From: Pseudomonas sp. GM18
GTDB taxonomy: Bacteria; Pseudomonadota; Gammaproteobacteria; Pseudomonadales; Pseudomonadaceae
NCBI RefSeq assembly: GCF_000282195.1
Contig: NZ_AKJT01000069.1
Location: forward strand, 1 to 64,000
Length of the DNA stretch: 64,000 nucleotides
Reading direction: 5' to 3'
The position numbers were made by a program, and so were the translations under genes. Position 1 is the first letter of the stretch. Each line of letters starts with the position of its first letter. Of this stretch, positions 52,701-60,818 are shown piece by piece. The notes below the pieces were generated by a model that did not search any database, had not been told where the DNA came from, and saw only the letters and a list, made by a program, of their open reading frames with translations.

Positions 52701-53411
52701 TTAGTGACCCGCACTCTGCCCGCCATCAACGTGCAGAATTTCCCCGGTGACAAAGTTGGCGCTATCCAGATACACCACAGCCTGAGCAATATCACTGATC
52801 TCGCCCATATGCCCGATCGGGTGCAAATTCCCCAGCGCTTCATGGGTTTCCTCATCATGCATCGGCGTTTTGATGATGCCGGGGCTAACCGCATTCACTC
52901 GAATCCCGCGCTTGGCGTACTCGATGGCCAGGGATTTGGTCGCCGCGTTCAAGCCACCTTTGGTCAACGAAGCCAGTACCGATGGCACACCGTCAATGGC
53001 GTGGTCCACCAGGCTGGTGGTGATGTTGACGACGTGGCCTTTACCCTGTTTTTCCATCTCGGCAATCGCAAGCTGAGTGATGTAGAAGAAACCATTCAGG
53101 TTCACCGATAGCACCGCGGCATAGTCTTCAGGGGTGTAGGCAGTGAACGGCTTGGCGACGAAGATCCCGGCGTTGTTGACCAGGGTGTCGATGTGGCCAA
53201 AACGTGCGATCGCTTCACGAATGACTTGCTGAGCGACTGCCGGGTCGCCGATGTCGCCCGCCACGGTGAGGATGTCCGGGTCGGTGGACGGTTTGATCGA
53301 ACGCGAGGTGGCGACAACCTTGTAATCGAGATCACGGAAAGCCTTGACCATGCCTGCGCCGAGACCTTGGGATGCGCCAGTAATAACGATGACTTTTTTC
53401 GAATTGCTCAT
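52701..53411 (-). CDS. SDR-family oxidoreductase, atypical active site
   Basis: This 236-residue protein has a Rossmann cofactor motif (TGASQGLGAG), NNAG (LVNNAGIFV) and the C-terminal SDR motif PGIIKTPMH. The usual catalytic YxxxK is not there: the position reads PSVLASLTKGG, keeping Lys without Tyr. Activity may differ from classical SDRs. It heads toward the island's end; DsbA- and tautomerase-like genes follow upstream on the same strand. Confidence 0.85.
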   Translation of the reverse strand: MSNSKKVIVITGASQGLGAGMVKAFRDLDYKVVATSRSIKPSTDPDILTVAGDIGDPAVAQQVIREAIARFGHIDTLVNNAGIFVAKPFTAYTPEDYAAVLSVNLNGFFYITQLAIAEMEKQGKGHVVNITTSLVDHAIDGVPSVLASLTKGGLNAATKSLAIEYAKRGIRVNAVSPGIIKTPMHDEETHEALGNLHPIGHMGEISDIAQAVVYLDSANFVTGEILHVDGGQSAGH

Positions 53412-53454
53412 GATGAACCTCTACTCATAAATGATGGTTTGAAAAAGTGATTAA

Positions 53455-54111
53455 TCAGGCTTCAACAGGCGCCTGCGCCATTTGTCTCAACATCTGTTCG
53501 TAGTACTCGACCGATTGCGAACCGGACACCAGGTGACGACCGTTCAGCACCATGGCCGGTACCGAATTAATCCCGCGCTCGCGGTAAAACACTTCAAGCT
53601 CACGCACTTCCTGGGCAAACGCTCCGGATACCAACACTTCACGCGCACTCGCCGCATCCAATCCCACTTGCGTCGCTAGTCGAACCAGCGTTTCGCGATC
53701 GTTCGGATTCTGGCCGTCGGTGAAATAAGCACGCAACAAGGCTTTCTTGAGTGCGACCTGCCGCCCTTCCTGCAACGCCCACAACAGCAATCGGTGAGCA
53801 TCGAAGGTGTTATGGAAGTGGGTGCGCTTCTCCAGATCGAACTTGAACCCGATGGCCTCACCACGAGCGATCTGCATCGCTTTACCGGCGGCGACGTCCT
53901 CGGCGCTGCGCCCGTACTTGCGCATCAAGTGTGCAACCGCGTTCTCGCCTTCCGCCGGCATGTCGGGGTTCAGTTCGAAAGGCTTGAAAGTCAGCTCGAC
54001 CGAGACCTCACCCGCCACGTTCTCGATCGCTTGCTCCAGCGCCGTCGCACCCAAGGCACACCACGGGCACACCACATCGGAAACGAAATCAATGGTGACG
54101 GAGGCGGTCAT
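53455..54111 (-). CDS. DsbA-family oxidoreductase (FrnE type)
   Basis: This 218-residue thioredoxin-fold protein has the active site CPWC at residues 15-18 (DFVSDVVCPWCALGATAL). A FrnE-like helical insert and the cis-Pro-containing GINSVPAMVLNGRHLVSG loop follow. There is no signal peptide, so it is cytoplasmic and may act as an isomerase in a redox or small-molecule pathway. Its start overlaps the stop of the tautomerase gene (ATGA at 54108-54111). Confidence 0.9.
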   Translation of the reverse strand: MTASVTIDFVSDVVCPWCALGATALEQAIENVAGEVSVELTFKPFELNPDMPAEGENAVAHLMRKYGRSAEDVAAGKAMQIARGEAIGFKFDLEKRTHFHNTFDAHRLLLWALQEGRQVALKKALLRAYFTDGQNPNDRETLVRLATQVGLDAASAREVLVSGAFAQEVRELEVFYRERGINSVPAMVLNGRHLVSGSQSVEYYEQMLRQMAQAPVEA

Positions 54112-54329
54112 GACTGCCCCTCCGCCTCAGCCAGTTGCTTGCGGTACTGGGTGGTGGTGATACCGGCATAGCCCCAGTTATCGGTGTCGACTTCCTCGAT
54201 CACGATGTGGGTCAGGTCCGGGCGTTTGTTGAGGACGCGTTCCAGGGTTTCAGTGATTTCGGCGATCACCTGAGCTTTCTGCTCTGAGGTAACACCATCG
54301 CGGGTAATGCGTACGCTGACAAAAGGCAT
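54108..54329 (-). CDS. 4-oxalocrotonate tautomerase family protein
   Basis: This 73-residue subunit has the N-terminal catalytic Pro after Met (MPFVSVRITRDGVTSEQKAQ), then the usual IVIEEVDTDNWGYAG region. It lies upstream of and overlaps the FrnE-like gene; together with the SDR they may form a small detoxification operon. Substrate is unknown. Confidence 0.88.
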   Translation of the reverse strand: MPFVSVRITRDGVTSEQKAQVIAEITETLERVLNKRPDLTHIVIEEVDTDNWGYAGITTTQYRKQLAEAEGQS

Positions 54330-54463
54330 GATGAGTCTCCAGTGACCTGCCCTTCGGGATGAATGGGTAGGTGGGTGGAGTTCAATGTAGGGGGTTGGTT
54401 TGGGGGGATAAAGGTGGGGGCGGGAACATCATTAGTGACGTGATGTAATGAGTTCAGTTGTAA

Positions 54464-54525
54464 CGTGTCGCTATTTTTCGGTTTTAGCGACACGTCTTGA
54501 TTACATGTCGCTGCCGACGACATGT
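54464..54525. promoter_or_regulatory. Two adjacent palindromes, putative operators
   Basis: CGTGTCGCTA (54464) pairs with TAGCGACACG (54485-54494), then ACATGTCG (54503) with CGACATGT (54518-54525). The TGTCGCT core appears three times in both orientations. They lie 130-195 bases before the ATPase gene and also upstream of the divergent tautomerase operon, so either could be controlled. Nothing else is seen in 54330-54657. Confidence 0.5.
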
Positions 54526-54657
54526 CAGTGAGCCTTCCCATCCGCCCTGAACGCTCAAAATAATGTGGATCTGAGCCCCCTCAGATCAGAGCCCAACCTT
54601 TATGCTAAATTATGTATGGCCAATAATTATGGCGTATCCATAAAAAGAGGTAATTGC

Positions 54658-55815
54658 ATGAGCAGCATTTTTCAGCGCCCTGAACTGGCTGAACAGATGG
54701 CAAATCAGCTTCTCAATCCGGGTGTTCTCGATGAAGGTCTGCGCTCAGGTCTGTTTCTGTCCGGCCTGCGCAGGACCGGTAAAACGACATTCCTGAGAAA
54801 TGACCTCATCCCTGCCCTGGAGAAAGCGGGTGCTCTGGTCATTTACGTCGACTTATGGAGCGACACACTGGCCAATCCTGCGACGCTCGTGCATGACGCG
54901 ATCCGTCAACGCCTGGAAGAACTCCAAACGCCCGGCTCCAGCCTGCTCGAAATGCTCAAACGGGTTAGCGGCGCAGATATTGGCGCAGGCGGATTCAAGT
55001 TTGGTTTCAAGCTCGACAGCATTGGCAATACAGGTGGGCCAACGTTGGCACAGGCGCTGACTGAGGTGGTCGACCAAGCGAAAACAGATTTGGTGCTGAT
55101 CATCGACGAAGTGCAACATGCCATTTCCTCCGACGATGGCAATCAACTGCTCCTGGCACTCAAGGCTGCACGTGATGCAATCAATCCGCGCCCGAATACA
55201 CCGGGCTACTTTCTGTTCATCGGAACGGGATCGCACCGGGCGCAAGTCAGCGAATTGACTGCAAAGCGAAACCAGGCGTTTTCCGGCGCAACGTCGGCGG
55301 CGTATCCGGTGTTGAAAGGGGATTACGTTGAGTACCTGCTCAACCGCCTTGCAATGACGGTGAAGAAGGAAAAGTTACCGTCTCTCGAGGTCGCCATTGA
55401 AGCGTTCAACACCTTGGGGAATCGGCCAGAGGAAATGCTCAAGGCGCTGCGACAGTTGATGCAGCAAGAAGGTGATCCCGATCTATTTCTGCCGGTAATT
55501 GCCAGTACTTTACGCTCTGCTGCGGCCAGTATTGAGCTTGAAAAGGTTGAGCAGTTGGGAAGTCTGGCTCAAGCTATTTTCAACAAAATCGCATCCACAG
55601 AGGGCGATGCACGGGGGATTTTCTCCACCGATGCGGCGGCTGAGTATTCGAAGACGGTCGGGCGCGAGGTACGTGTTGAAGAGATTCAACCGGTGGTGAT
55701 TGCGCTGGTTGCCGAGAACATCATCATGCGGCGTGGGCATGGGATCTATGCGATTACGGATCAGTTTGTTCAGGAGATTTGGCTGGAAGAACGAGCGTTG
55801 ATTGACGCCAGTTAG
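54658..55815 (+). CDS. Orphan P-loop ATPase, unknown role
   Basis: This 385-residue protein has Walker A GLRRTGKTTFL (about residues 37-47) and Walker B LVLIIDEVQHA. A sensor-like FLFIGTGSHRAQV and a C-terminal helical or winged-helix part (EYSKTVGREVRVEEIQPVVIALVAENIIMRRGHGIYAITD) follow. This resembles archaeal-type ATP-binding proteins (AAA_16/ATPase_2-like, STAND side). The ATG at 54658 follows AAAAGAGGTAATTGC. No partner gene is obvious; the convergent AT-rich cassette downstream may be unrelated. Confidence 0.75.
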   Translation: MSSIFQRPELAEQMANQLLNPGVLDEGLRSGLFLSGLRRTGKTTFLRNDLIPALEKAGALVIYVDLWSDTLANPATLVHDAIRQRLEELQTPGSSLLEMLKRVSGADIGAGGFKFGFKLDSIGNTGGPTLAQALTEVVDQAKTDLVLIIDEVQHAISSDDGNQLLLALKAARDAINPRPNTPGYFLFIGTGSHRAQVSELTAKRNQAFSGATSAAYPVLKGDYVEYLLNRLAMTVKKEKLPSLEVAIEAFNTLGNRPEEMLKALRQLMQQEGDPDLFLPVIASTLRSAAASIELEKVEQLGSLAQAIFNKIASTEGDARGIFSTDAAAEYSKTVGREVRVEEIQPVVIALVAENIIMRRGHGIYAITDQFVQEIWLEERALIDAS

Positions 55816-55952
55816 GAATTTGGCTGGGGTGGATGACGAGGACCCGAGCTGATCATCACCAGCCACAGCCTTCGGTCGCATGCTGTGGGTCGTAGGACTT
55901 GGTGTCATGAGGAACAATCGTCTGTCCCCACTCAGTACAAAGTATCCTGGGC

Positions 55953-56390
55953 TCAGCCATGTTCTCGAGCCAAAGTTAGTTCATAAACAGCTTGGCTCAA
56001 TTTTTCCGCCACTATTTGCTCGAAGCTTTGGATATTGTTAATTCCACAATGAGAAAGGTCGACGATAGCTTCTGAGCCATCAAGTGGCTCGTGAGTAAAA
56101 CTGATAAGTGGATTATCTCCAACAATCTGTGTTGCACCACCCACGTTAAGTAATGCTAAACGAGCCGCTTTCCCTACTTTCATTTTCCCAGCTAATACAC
56201 GTCGAATTTCTGACAATCTGTCTTCATGGCTATACTGTTCGAAATACTCTAGCCAGTTTACGGAGAGATAAGACTCGTCCGCACGAAGCATAAAAGCGCC
56301 TGGACTAGGCTTTCCCGTATCGGGATCTACATGAGATCCACCGCATAGGCGCGTTACATTATCGCAATCAGGGAGAAAATTCCCCTTCAT
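55953..56390 (-). CDS. Third gene of TIGR04255 cassette, unknown protein
   Basis: This 145-residue protein starts MKGNFLPDCDNVTRLCGGSH; the ATG at 56390 overlaps the previous stop (ATGA). It has DGSEAIVDLSHCGINNIQSFEQIVAEKLSQAVYEL near its end. I recognise no domain. It has two cysteines near the start (Cys9, Cys16) and one in DLSHCG. AT-rich codon use and coupling tie it to the two genes upstream. Confidence 0.65.
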   Translation of the reverse strand: MKGNFLPDCDNVTRLCGGSHVDPDTGKPSPGAFMLRADESYLSVNWLEYFEQYSHEDRLSEIRRVLAGKMKVGKAARLALLNVGGATQIVGDNPLISFTHEPLDGSEAIVDLSHCGINNIQSFEQIVAEKLSQAVYELTLAREHG

Positions 56391-57040
56391 TCCGAAATCC
56401 ACCCTTGAATTCCCAATGTGTTTGCGATTTCAAAAAAAGAATCAACCATAGTTTGACCAGACAAACTATCGACACGTTGCTCGTGCATCGAATTCCTCTT
56501 AAAAACAACCCATTTAATTTCACTTCCGCCCAAAAACTGAATGCTCAACCTTTGGCAATCATCATACTTCCACTGAACATAGAGCTCCCCTGTCGGGGTA
56601 GCTGTAATTGTGGGAAACCTAGAGTTTGAATTAAGATTCAAAAACTCAACAAATGTCGCAAGTGAGGATGATAATAACGATTTTCCATCATAGTCCTCCT
56701 TATACAACTCCAACAAATCGGCGGTGCGGTCAGCGATCCTATCCGCATTTCTTATATGCGCAAACGCTCTCAGATTATTTATATGTTCCTCAACATCAGT
56801 GCTATCGGCCCTACGACGATCAATCTCATAGAATGCAGTAACTGACTGATCATCATCGAACATTCCATAAAAAGGAGAAATATCAGACGCTGGGGATGTA
56901 GTCTTCCCATCACCAAAATTCACCTTTTCACTTCGCTCCAAATGCTTTTTATAAATGCATGGTTGAGAAGTTTCTCTTGATGCCAATGACGAGTACTCAT
57001 CTGAATCACAGATGGAAAATGCTGTTAGTCCGTCCCTCAT
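56387..57040 (-). CDS. Second gene of TIGR04255 cassette, unknown protein
   Basis: This 217-residue protein starts MRDGLTAFSICDSDEYSSLA at an ATG overlapping the TIGR04255 stop (ATGA at 57037-57040). It contains MFDDDQSVTAFYEIDRRRAD, a helical AHIRNADRIADRTADLLELYKED and a beta-rich end (FPTITATPTGELYVQWKYDD...LSIQFLGGSEIKWVVF). No known domain is recognised. Codon use is much richer in A and T than the core genes. Confidence 0.7.
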   Translation of the reverse strand: MRDGLTAFSICDSDEYSSLASRETSQPCIYKKHLERSEKVNFGDGKTTSPASDISPFYGMFDDDQSVTAFYEIDRRRADSTDVEEHINNLRAFAHIRNADRIADRTADLLELYKEDYDGKSLLSSSLATFVEFLNLNSNSRFPTITATPTGELYVQWKYDDCQRLSIQFLGGSEIKWVVFKRNSMHEQRVDSLSGQTMVDSFFEIANTLGIQGWISE

Positions 57041-57819
57041 ATCTCGCGCTCCCAAAGAACATGTGCATCCTCAGTTGTAAGATCAGTAAATCCCCTTACG
57101 ATCCATTCGCGGGCTAAGTCGAACCATTCTTTCATACCTGTCTCACTCACAGGGCCGCGCGCTGCGAGTTCAAGAATCCGAACCTTTGTTTCCTCTCCTT
57201 GAATTCTTCCACTCCCAAACTTCGCTATCAAAACTCCAGAGTCATTAGGCATATCAAATGTCGCCGCCCATACTGGATTGGTTGGTTCCGAGAGAAATCG
57301 ATTAACATCACGCACCCAGCGAATATCTTTGAATAGTTCTATTGTTGAGTTAGAAGCATCATCAAAAGGTATATGGTTGGTATATGTCAACTCCCAAACA
57401 GTCGGTTTCAGTATGCCCAAGCCATTTTCCGCAACAAAACTGTTTAACGTTTTAAAATACCGATCAAAACAGCTAAAAACCTCAGCATACCGCGGATATG
57501 TTAGCTCTCGCTCTTTCTTACGCCAATTATAATAAAATCTATCCGATTGAAATTGAATTAATCGGCTGTCAGTATTGTTTATGAACCAAGCTCTGGGCAG
57601 CGGCAAACTCGTTTCCGGGTCCTCCGGCGGAAAGCCTTCGGCATTTGTGATGGGAAGCGCATGTTCGACCTTAGGAAAATCTTTTTTTAGTCGACTCCAC
57701 AGATCCCCAAAATGAGTAATTTTAAGATCTTTCAGCTGTTCAAACTGACAGCCACAGACAACTTCATTTATTGGAGGCTTTTTATAGCTAGGAATAGGCT
57801 GATTCACTGACTTAGTCAT
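57037..57819 (-). CDS. TIGR04255-like protein, first gene of three
   Basis: This protein of about 260 residues has the TIGR04255 signature near the start: SYKKPPINEVVCGCQFEQLKDLKITHFGDLW. Later it has PRAWFINNTDSRLIQFQSDRFYYNWRK and WELTYTNHIPF. TIGR04255 proteins occur sporadically across bacteria and have no known function. The ATG at 57819 gives MTKSVNQPIPSYKKPP; in-frame starts at 57876 and 57870 also exist. It leads a three-gene unit joined by ATGA overlaps, AT-rich, between core-like DNA and a decayed antitoxin. Confidence 0.75.
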   Translation of the reverse strand: MTKSVNQPIPSYKKPPINEVVCGCQFEQLKDLKITHFGDLWSRLKKDFPKVEHALPITNAEGFPPEDPETSLPLPRAWFINNTDSRLIQFQSDRFYYNWRKKERELTYPRYAEVFSCFDRYFKTLNSFVAENGLGILKPTVWELTYTNHIPFDDASNSTIELFKDIRWVRDVNRFLSEPTNPVWAATFDMPNDSGVLIAKFGSGRIQGEETKVRILELAARGPVSETGMKEWFDLAREWIVRGFTDLTTEDAHVLWEREI

Positions 57820-58039
57820 TTGCGCCCCACGCGAGACAGCAGCGAAAATTTGGTCTGGTGTGATGTACATTAGCATGCTGTCGGAAAAACACGACCAATC
57901 CTATAAGCCTTATCGTTGCAAGCATTAGGTATGCCAGAAGCTTGACTCATGGTGCGCTTTGAATCTATTAGTGATTCGATCAACGGAAAAGAAGCTAACC
58001 CATTGATTTTCTTTCACGAGGATCATCAGAGGTTCCTCC

Positions 58040-58282
58040 AAAACTCACTAGCTCAAATCGCATGCAAATCGCACAACACCTCAGGATGCTGGCACGCACA
58101 CGCAGCAGCGTCTGCGCCGCTCCCGTCCGTTGTCGGCGCCCTTGCGTTCCCAAGTCCTGCAATGTCCGCAAACTCACTCCAATTAGCTTGGCGAACGCGA
58201 CGCCGTATGATCGGGCAGTGCAAGTTTGCTTGATTGGACCTGACACTTGGGCGACACGCCGAAACCGTCTAATCATCGACAA
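58040..58282 (-). pseudogene. Decayed HTH antitoxin (NadS/HigA-like)
   Basis: The minus strand reads FAKLIGVSLRTLQD in one frame, then QGRRQRTGAAQTLLRV in the same region, and HPEVLCDLHAI in another. Joined, these match a NadS-type Xre antitoxin (QAxFAKLIGVSVRTLQNWEQ, GRRxPTGPAxALLRV). At least two frameshifts break it, and no toxin gene remains beside it. Confidence 0.65.
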
Positions 58283-58457
58283 GCACTGACTGCAGCTCCA
58301 ACCTTTGTGTCCGATCGCAAAAAATAATTACCTGGGTCTAAAAATTTCCAAAACCTTACCCACGCCACCACCTAGCCACGATTGCGCATCCTCCCACCTC
58401 AAGCTACCTTCAAACCGTCGCTGCCAATTCAGCGACCGGGCCTGATAACCCGAGTAA

Positions 58458-58572
58458 GATACAGGCGCACAAGCGCCCCCAAATCACGATTGCAGGCGCT
58501 TTTTTGTGCCCGCATTTCCGTGCAATGGCGGCTGTGCGTGGGAGACCTTCGGGTCTGCCGGGTTCCTGTATC
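58458..58572 (+). promoter_or_regulatory. Structured 5' region upstream of DUF3077 gene
   Basis: GATACAGG (58458-58465) is the exact complement of CCTGTATC (58565-58572). Between them are AAGCGCC/GGCGCTT with T6 (58470-58505), a terminator-like hairpin, and AGACC/GGTCT around TTCG (58543-58556). CCTGATAAC occurs directly repeated at 58441 and 58611. I recall a similar segment before other DUF3077 genes in pseudomonads. It may be an attenuator, riboswitch-like leader or separate sRNA. Confidence 0.45.
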
Positions 58573-58658
58573 TCCGGTTTATCAGCCCGCGCATAGCTGC
58601 CACCCATTCGCCTGATAACGAACGTGGTAGCTCTCACTTTGATACGGGAGTCTCACCC

Positions 58659-58745
58659 ATGCATACCATCAATCCGTCCACAATTTGCGCTTCTGCTCCA
58701 CTGGTCATAACTCACCACCGCCCAACCACCGGAGGTGCCCAATGA
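58659..58745 (+). CDS. 28-residue leader peptide coupled to DUF3077 gene
   Basis: An ATG at 58659 follows GGGAG at the right distance. The frame (MHTINPSTICASAPLVITHH and eight more) ends with TGA at 58743-58745, overlapping the DUF3077 ATG (ATGA). The overlap and ribosome site suggest real translation, as a leader controlling the next gene or a small protein. Confidence 0.55.
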   Translation: MHTINPSTICASAPLVITHHRPTTGGAQ

Positions 58746-59023
58746 CCAACCCCCAAGACCTGAAAACAATCGGCCTCACACACTTCTCCCTCCACGCCAA
58801 CGAACCGTTGTTCCGCATCAACGCCGGTGTCCCGGTCATCGAAGCCCTCTCCCACGCTTCCGACTTGCTCCACGTTGCCAAACTGCTCGCATCAGACGCC
58901 GCCATGCTTCGCGATACCGACCGACATGCCTGGGCATCGCATTATTTGCAGGATATGAGCAAGGCAATCATCGATGACGTGGTGAAGGTGCTCGACGCAC
59001 CGGGTAACAATCACAGCCAGTAA
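58742..59023 (+). CDS. DUF3077 protein
   Basis: This 93-residue soluble protein matches DUF3077: LTHFSLHANEPLFRINAGVPVIEALSHASDLLHVAKLLASDA. It is found mainly in Pseudomonas, in several copies, with unknown function. The ATG overlaps the stop of the small upstream frame, suggesting translational coupling. A terminator follows at 59061. Confidence 0.85.
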   Translation: MTNPQDLKTIGLTHFSLHANEPLFRINAGVPVIEALSHASDLLHVAKLLASDAAMLRDTDRHAWASHYLQDMSKAIIDDVVKVLDAPGNNHSQ

Positions 59024-59060
59024 CATCGTCACGTAAGCCTGAAAATCGCGCATGAAAAAT

Positions 59061-59085
59061 GCCCCGAATCCATCGGGGCTTTTTA
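59061..59085. terminator. Terminator after DUF3077 gene
   Basis: GCCCCGA pairs with TCGGGGC around ATCCA, followed by T5 and preceded by AAAAAT. It can serve the convergent RES gene too. Confidence 0.9.
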
Positions 59086-59099
59086 CGTTTCATCGGGCT

Positions 59100-59780
59100 T
59101 CACATCTCACTAACCTCAAACACAAACGAAATCTTCCTGCTGCTCGCACTCCACACATACCGAATATGCTTCCCCTGCTTCGGAATGGACACGGCCGGCG
59201 GCCGAAAGGCGGCAACACATTCATGCCCAGGCAATCGAACGCTGTTGTAGAGCAATCCCCAAGACAACGTTTCGCGCAGTTGCCGGGCAAAGGCCTGGGC
59301 CGGACCGTAGGTGTTGGGATCCGGGTCGTGCAGGTGTGGGTAGTCGGCGCGGATGTCGTGCAGAGGTTTGACCACCCGGTTGACGTAGGTACGCATGGTC
59401 AACTCAAGATCCGGTTCGTTGGTCGCGGCGAGGAAGCGTTCCTGGTGATAGCTCGTCTCGGCAATAGCGGCGGCCTGGCTGCTGGCGGCGTAGTAGACGC
59501 CGAAGGTGCCGTCGGTGAAGCGACTGGTTTTGCCGATGTGGGTAAACGCGGCCATCACCGGTGTGGAGCCGGGGCCGGAGACGCGGTCTTCGGGGCGCAC
59601 GCGGGTGAGCACGCCGGCTTCTTCCATCAAGCGATCGTTGGTCAAGGCTTCCAACGCGTAGGCAGTGGGCAGGTCTTCAGGGTCGAGGACGTCTTCGAAC
59701 AACGAGATCGGCGGAAAGCAACTGTTGACGATCCGATAGGCCCGCGGCCACTGCGGGTCGGCCAGTTCCGGCACCATCAA
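59100..59780 (-). CDS. RES-domain toxin, NAD+ phosphorylase family
   Basis: This 226-residue protein has the RES fold: AYRIVNSCFPPISLFE (with the family's early Arg), then RFTDGTFGVYYAASSQAAAIAETSYH with the conserved Glu, and WGLLYNSVRLPGHECVAAF with the Ser-Val-Arg motif. Characterised RES toxins deplete NAD+ or ADP-ribosylate targets. Its ATG overlaps the antitoxin stop (ATGA at 59777-59780), the standard order antitoxin then toxin. Confidence 0.92.
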   Translation of the reverse strand: MMVPELADPQWPRAYRIVNSCFPPISLFEDVLDPEDLPTAYALEALTNDRLMEEAGVLTRVRPEDRVSGPGSTPVMAAFTHIGKTSRFTDGTFGVYYAASSQAAAIAETSYHQERFLAATNEPDLELTMRTYVNRVVKPLHDIRADYPHLHDPDPNTYGPAQAFARQLRETLSWGLLYNSVRLPGHECVAAFRPPAVSIPKQGKHIRYVWSASSRKISFVFEVSEM

Positions 59781-60187
59781 CCGCGTACCCCGTCGAGGTA
59801 GCGGCGCACATCAGCGATGTCGACCACGCGACCGGCCAGCATGTAGCTCAATGCTGATTGGCCATTGAACGGTGCGGCGGTGTTGGGGCTGCTGACCCAT
59901 GTATAGGCACGTTCGCGACTGTTGCTGAAGATGATGCTCAGCGCTTTGTGGATGCCCATCAAATACGAGATGCGCTCCAGGGTGTCGTGGGGCAGGCGCA
60001 CGTTGGGTGGCAGGTGTTTGTATTTGTAGAAAGTCGTATTACCGACTTTGCCCAGAAGTGTGCGTTGTTGCTCGGCGGTACAACCCCAGCGCTCCATGAG
60101 GTTGAAGAAAAACTTCAGCGCGACTCGACCGGCTTCGGGGGAGTCAAGTTGTTGCTGTGGGCTGAGGACAGTGGATGAGGCAGGCAT
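59777..60187 (-). CDS. Xre/MbcA/ParS-type antitoxin (DUF2384)
   Basis: This 136-residue protein has an N-terminal Xre-like HTH region (ALKFFFNLMERWGCTAEQQRTLLGKVGNTTFYKYKH) and a C-terminal DUF2384 toxin-binding domain (PNTAAPFNGQSALSYMLAGRVVDIADVRRYLDGVRG). It should bind and neutralise the RES toxin and repress the operon. The ATG at 60187 follows AGGAGG on the minus strand. Confidence 0.92.
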   Translation of the reverse strand: MPASSTVLSPQQQLDSPEAGRVALKFFFNLMERWGCTAEQQRTLLGKVGNTTFYKYKHLPPNVRLPHDTLERISYLMGIHKALSIIFSNSRERAYTWVSSPNTAAPFNGQSALSYMLAGRVVDIADVRRYLDGVRG

Positions 60188-60818
60188 GGGAATAGCCTCC
60201 TTGGGTATGATGTCTTGATTTCAGACTAGTACAGATACGAACAAAAATGAATTTTTAATTCGCAAACGTATTGATCTATTCCCCCTTCGAAAAGAGCATT
60301 CACGCCAGCTTTTCCGCAGCCTGAAAAGACGCCGACACACGGTCCGACACACACGTTGACACCCGCACTACAGGGGCAGAGAATTAAATCGAGAGCGCGA
60401 AACCGACTGCCTCCAAGTGGCAATAGTCGGCGTAGGAACCTCGTTGATGACTTGGAAATCGGCGCCTGGTGAGACCTCTTCTCCCCTGCTTGAGGGAGCA
60501 CAATATCAAGCACCTTTTCATGAAAGCAGCCTGATCAGGCTGCTTTTTTTTGCCTTGTGAAAAGGTTTCGTTGATAAAACAAGCAGTAAAAAACGCCCAT
60601 ACCTCCCCATACGGGCTACTTTCTTGACCCCGATCACCTCCCCTCCAACAAAAGTCCCGATCCTGAGCAAGCCTCCAGCCATCGGACGCGGAATCATTTC
60701 GCTACTAAACTCGGGACAAGCATGCTCTGGTGCAGGATCATAGCCAGCACGCGACCGACGCCCACCGGGCGGCAAGGTACACAACAATAGCCAGCCCACT
60801 TTAGAGGGCATTACCCAA
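60188..60818. other. Intergenic region with an orphan terminator
   Basis: Between the antitoxin and the LysR gene I see no convincing gene. A minus-strand frame (60518-61012) lacks start signals and overlaps LysR. A perfect palindrome at 60526-60549 (AAAGCAGCCTGATCAGGCTGCTTT, given by its arms AAAGCAGCCTGA and TCAGGCTGCTTT) followed by T7 is a terminator without an upstream gene, so it could end a small RNA. Confidence 0.45.
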
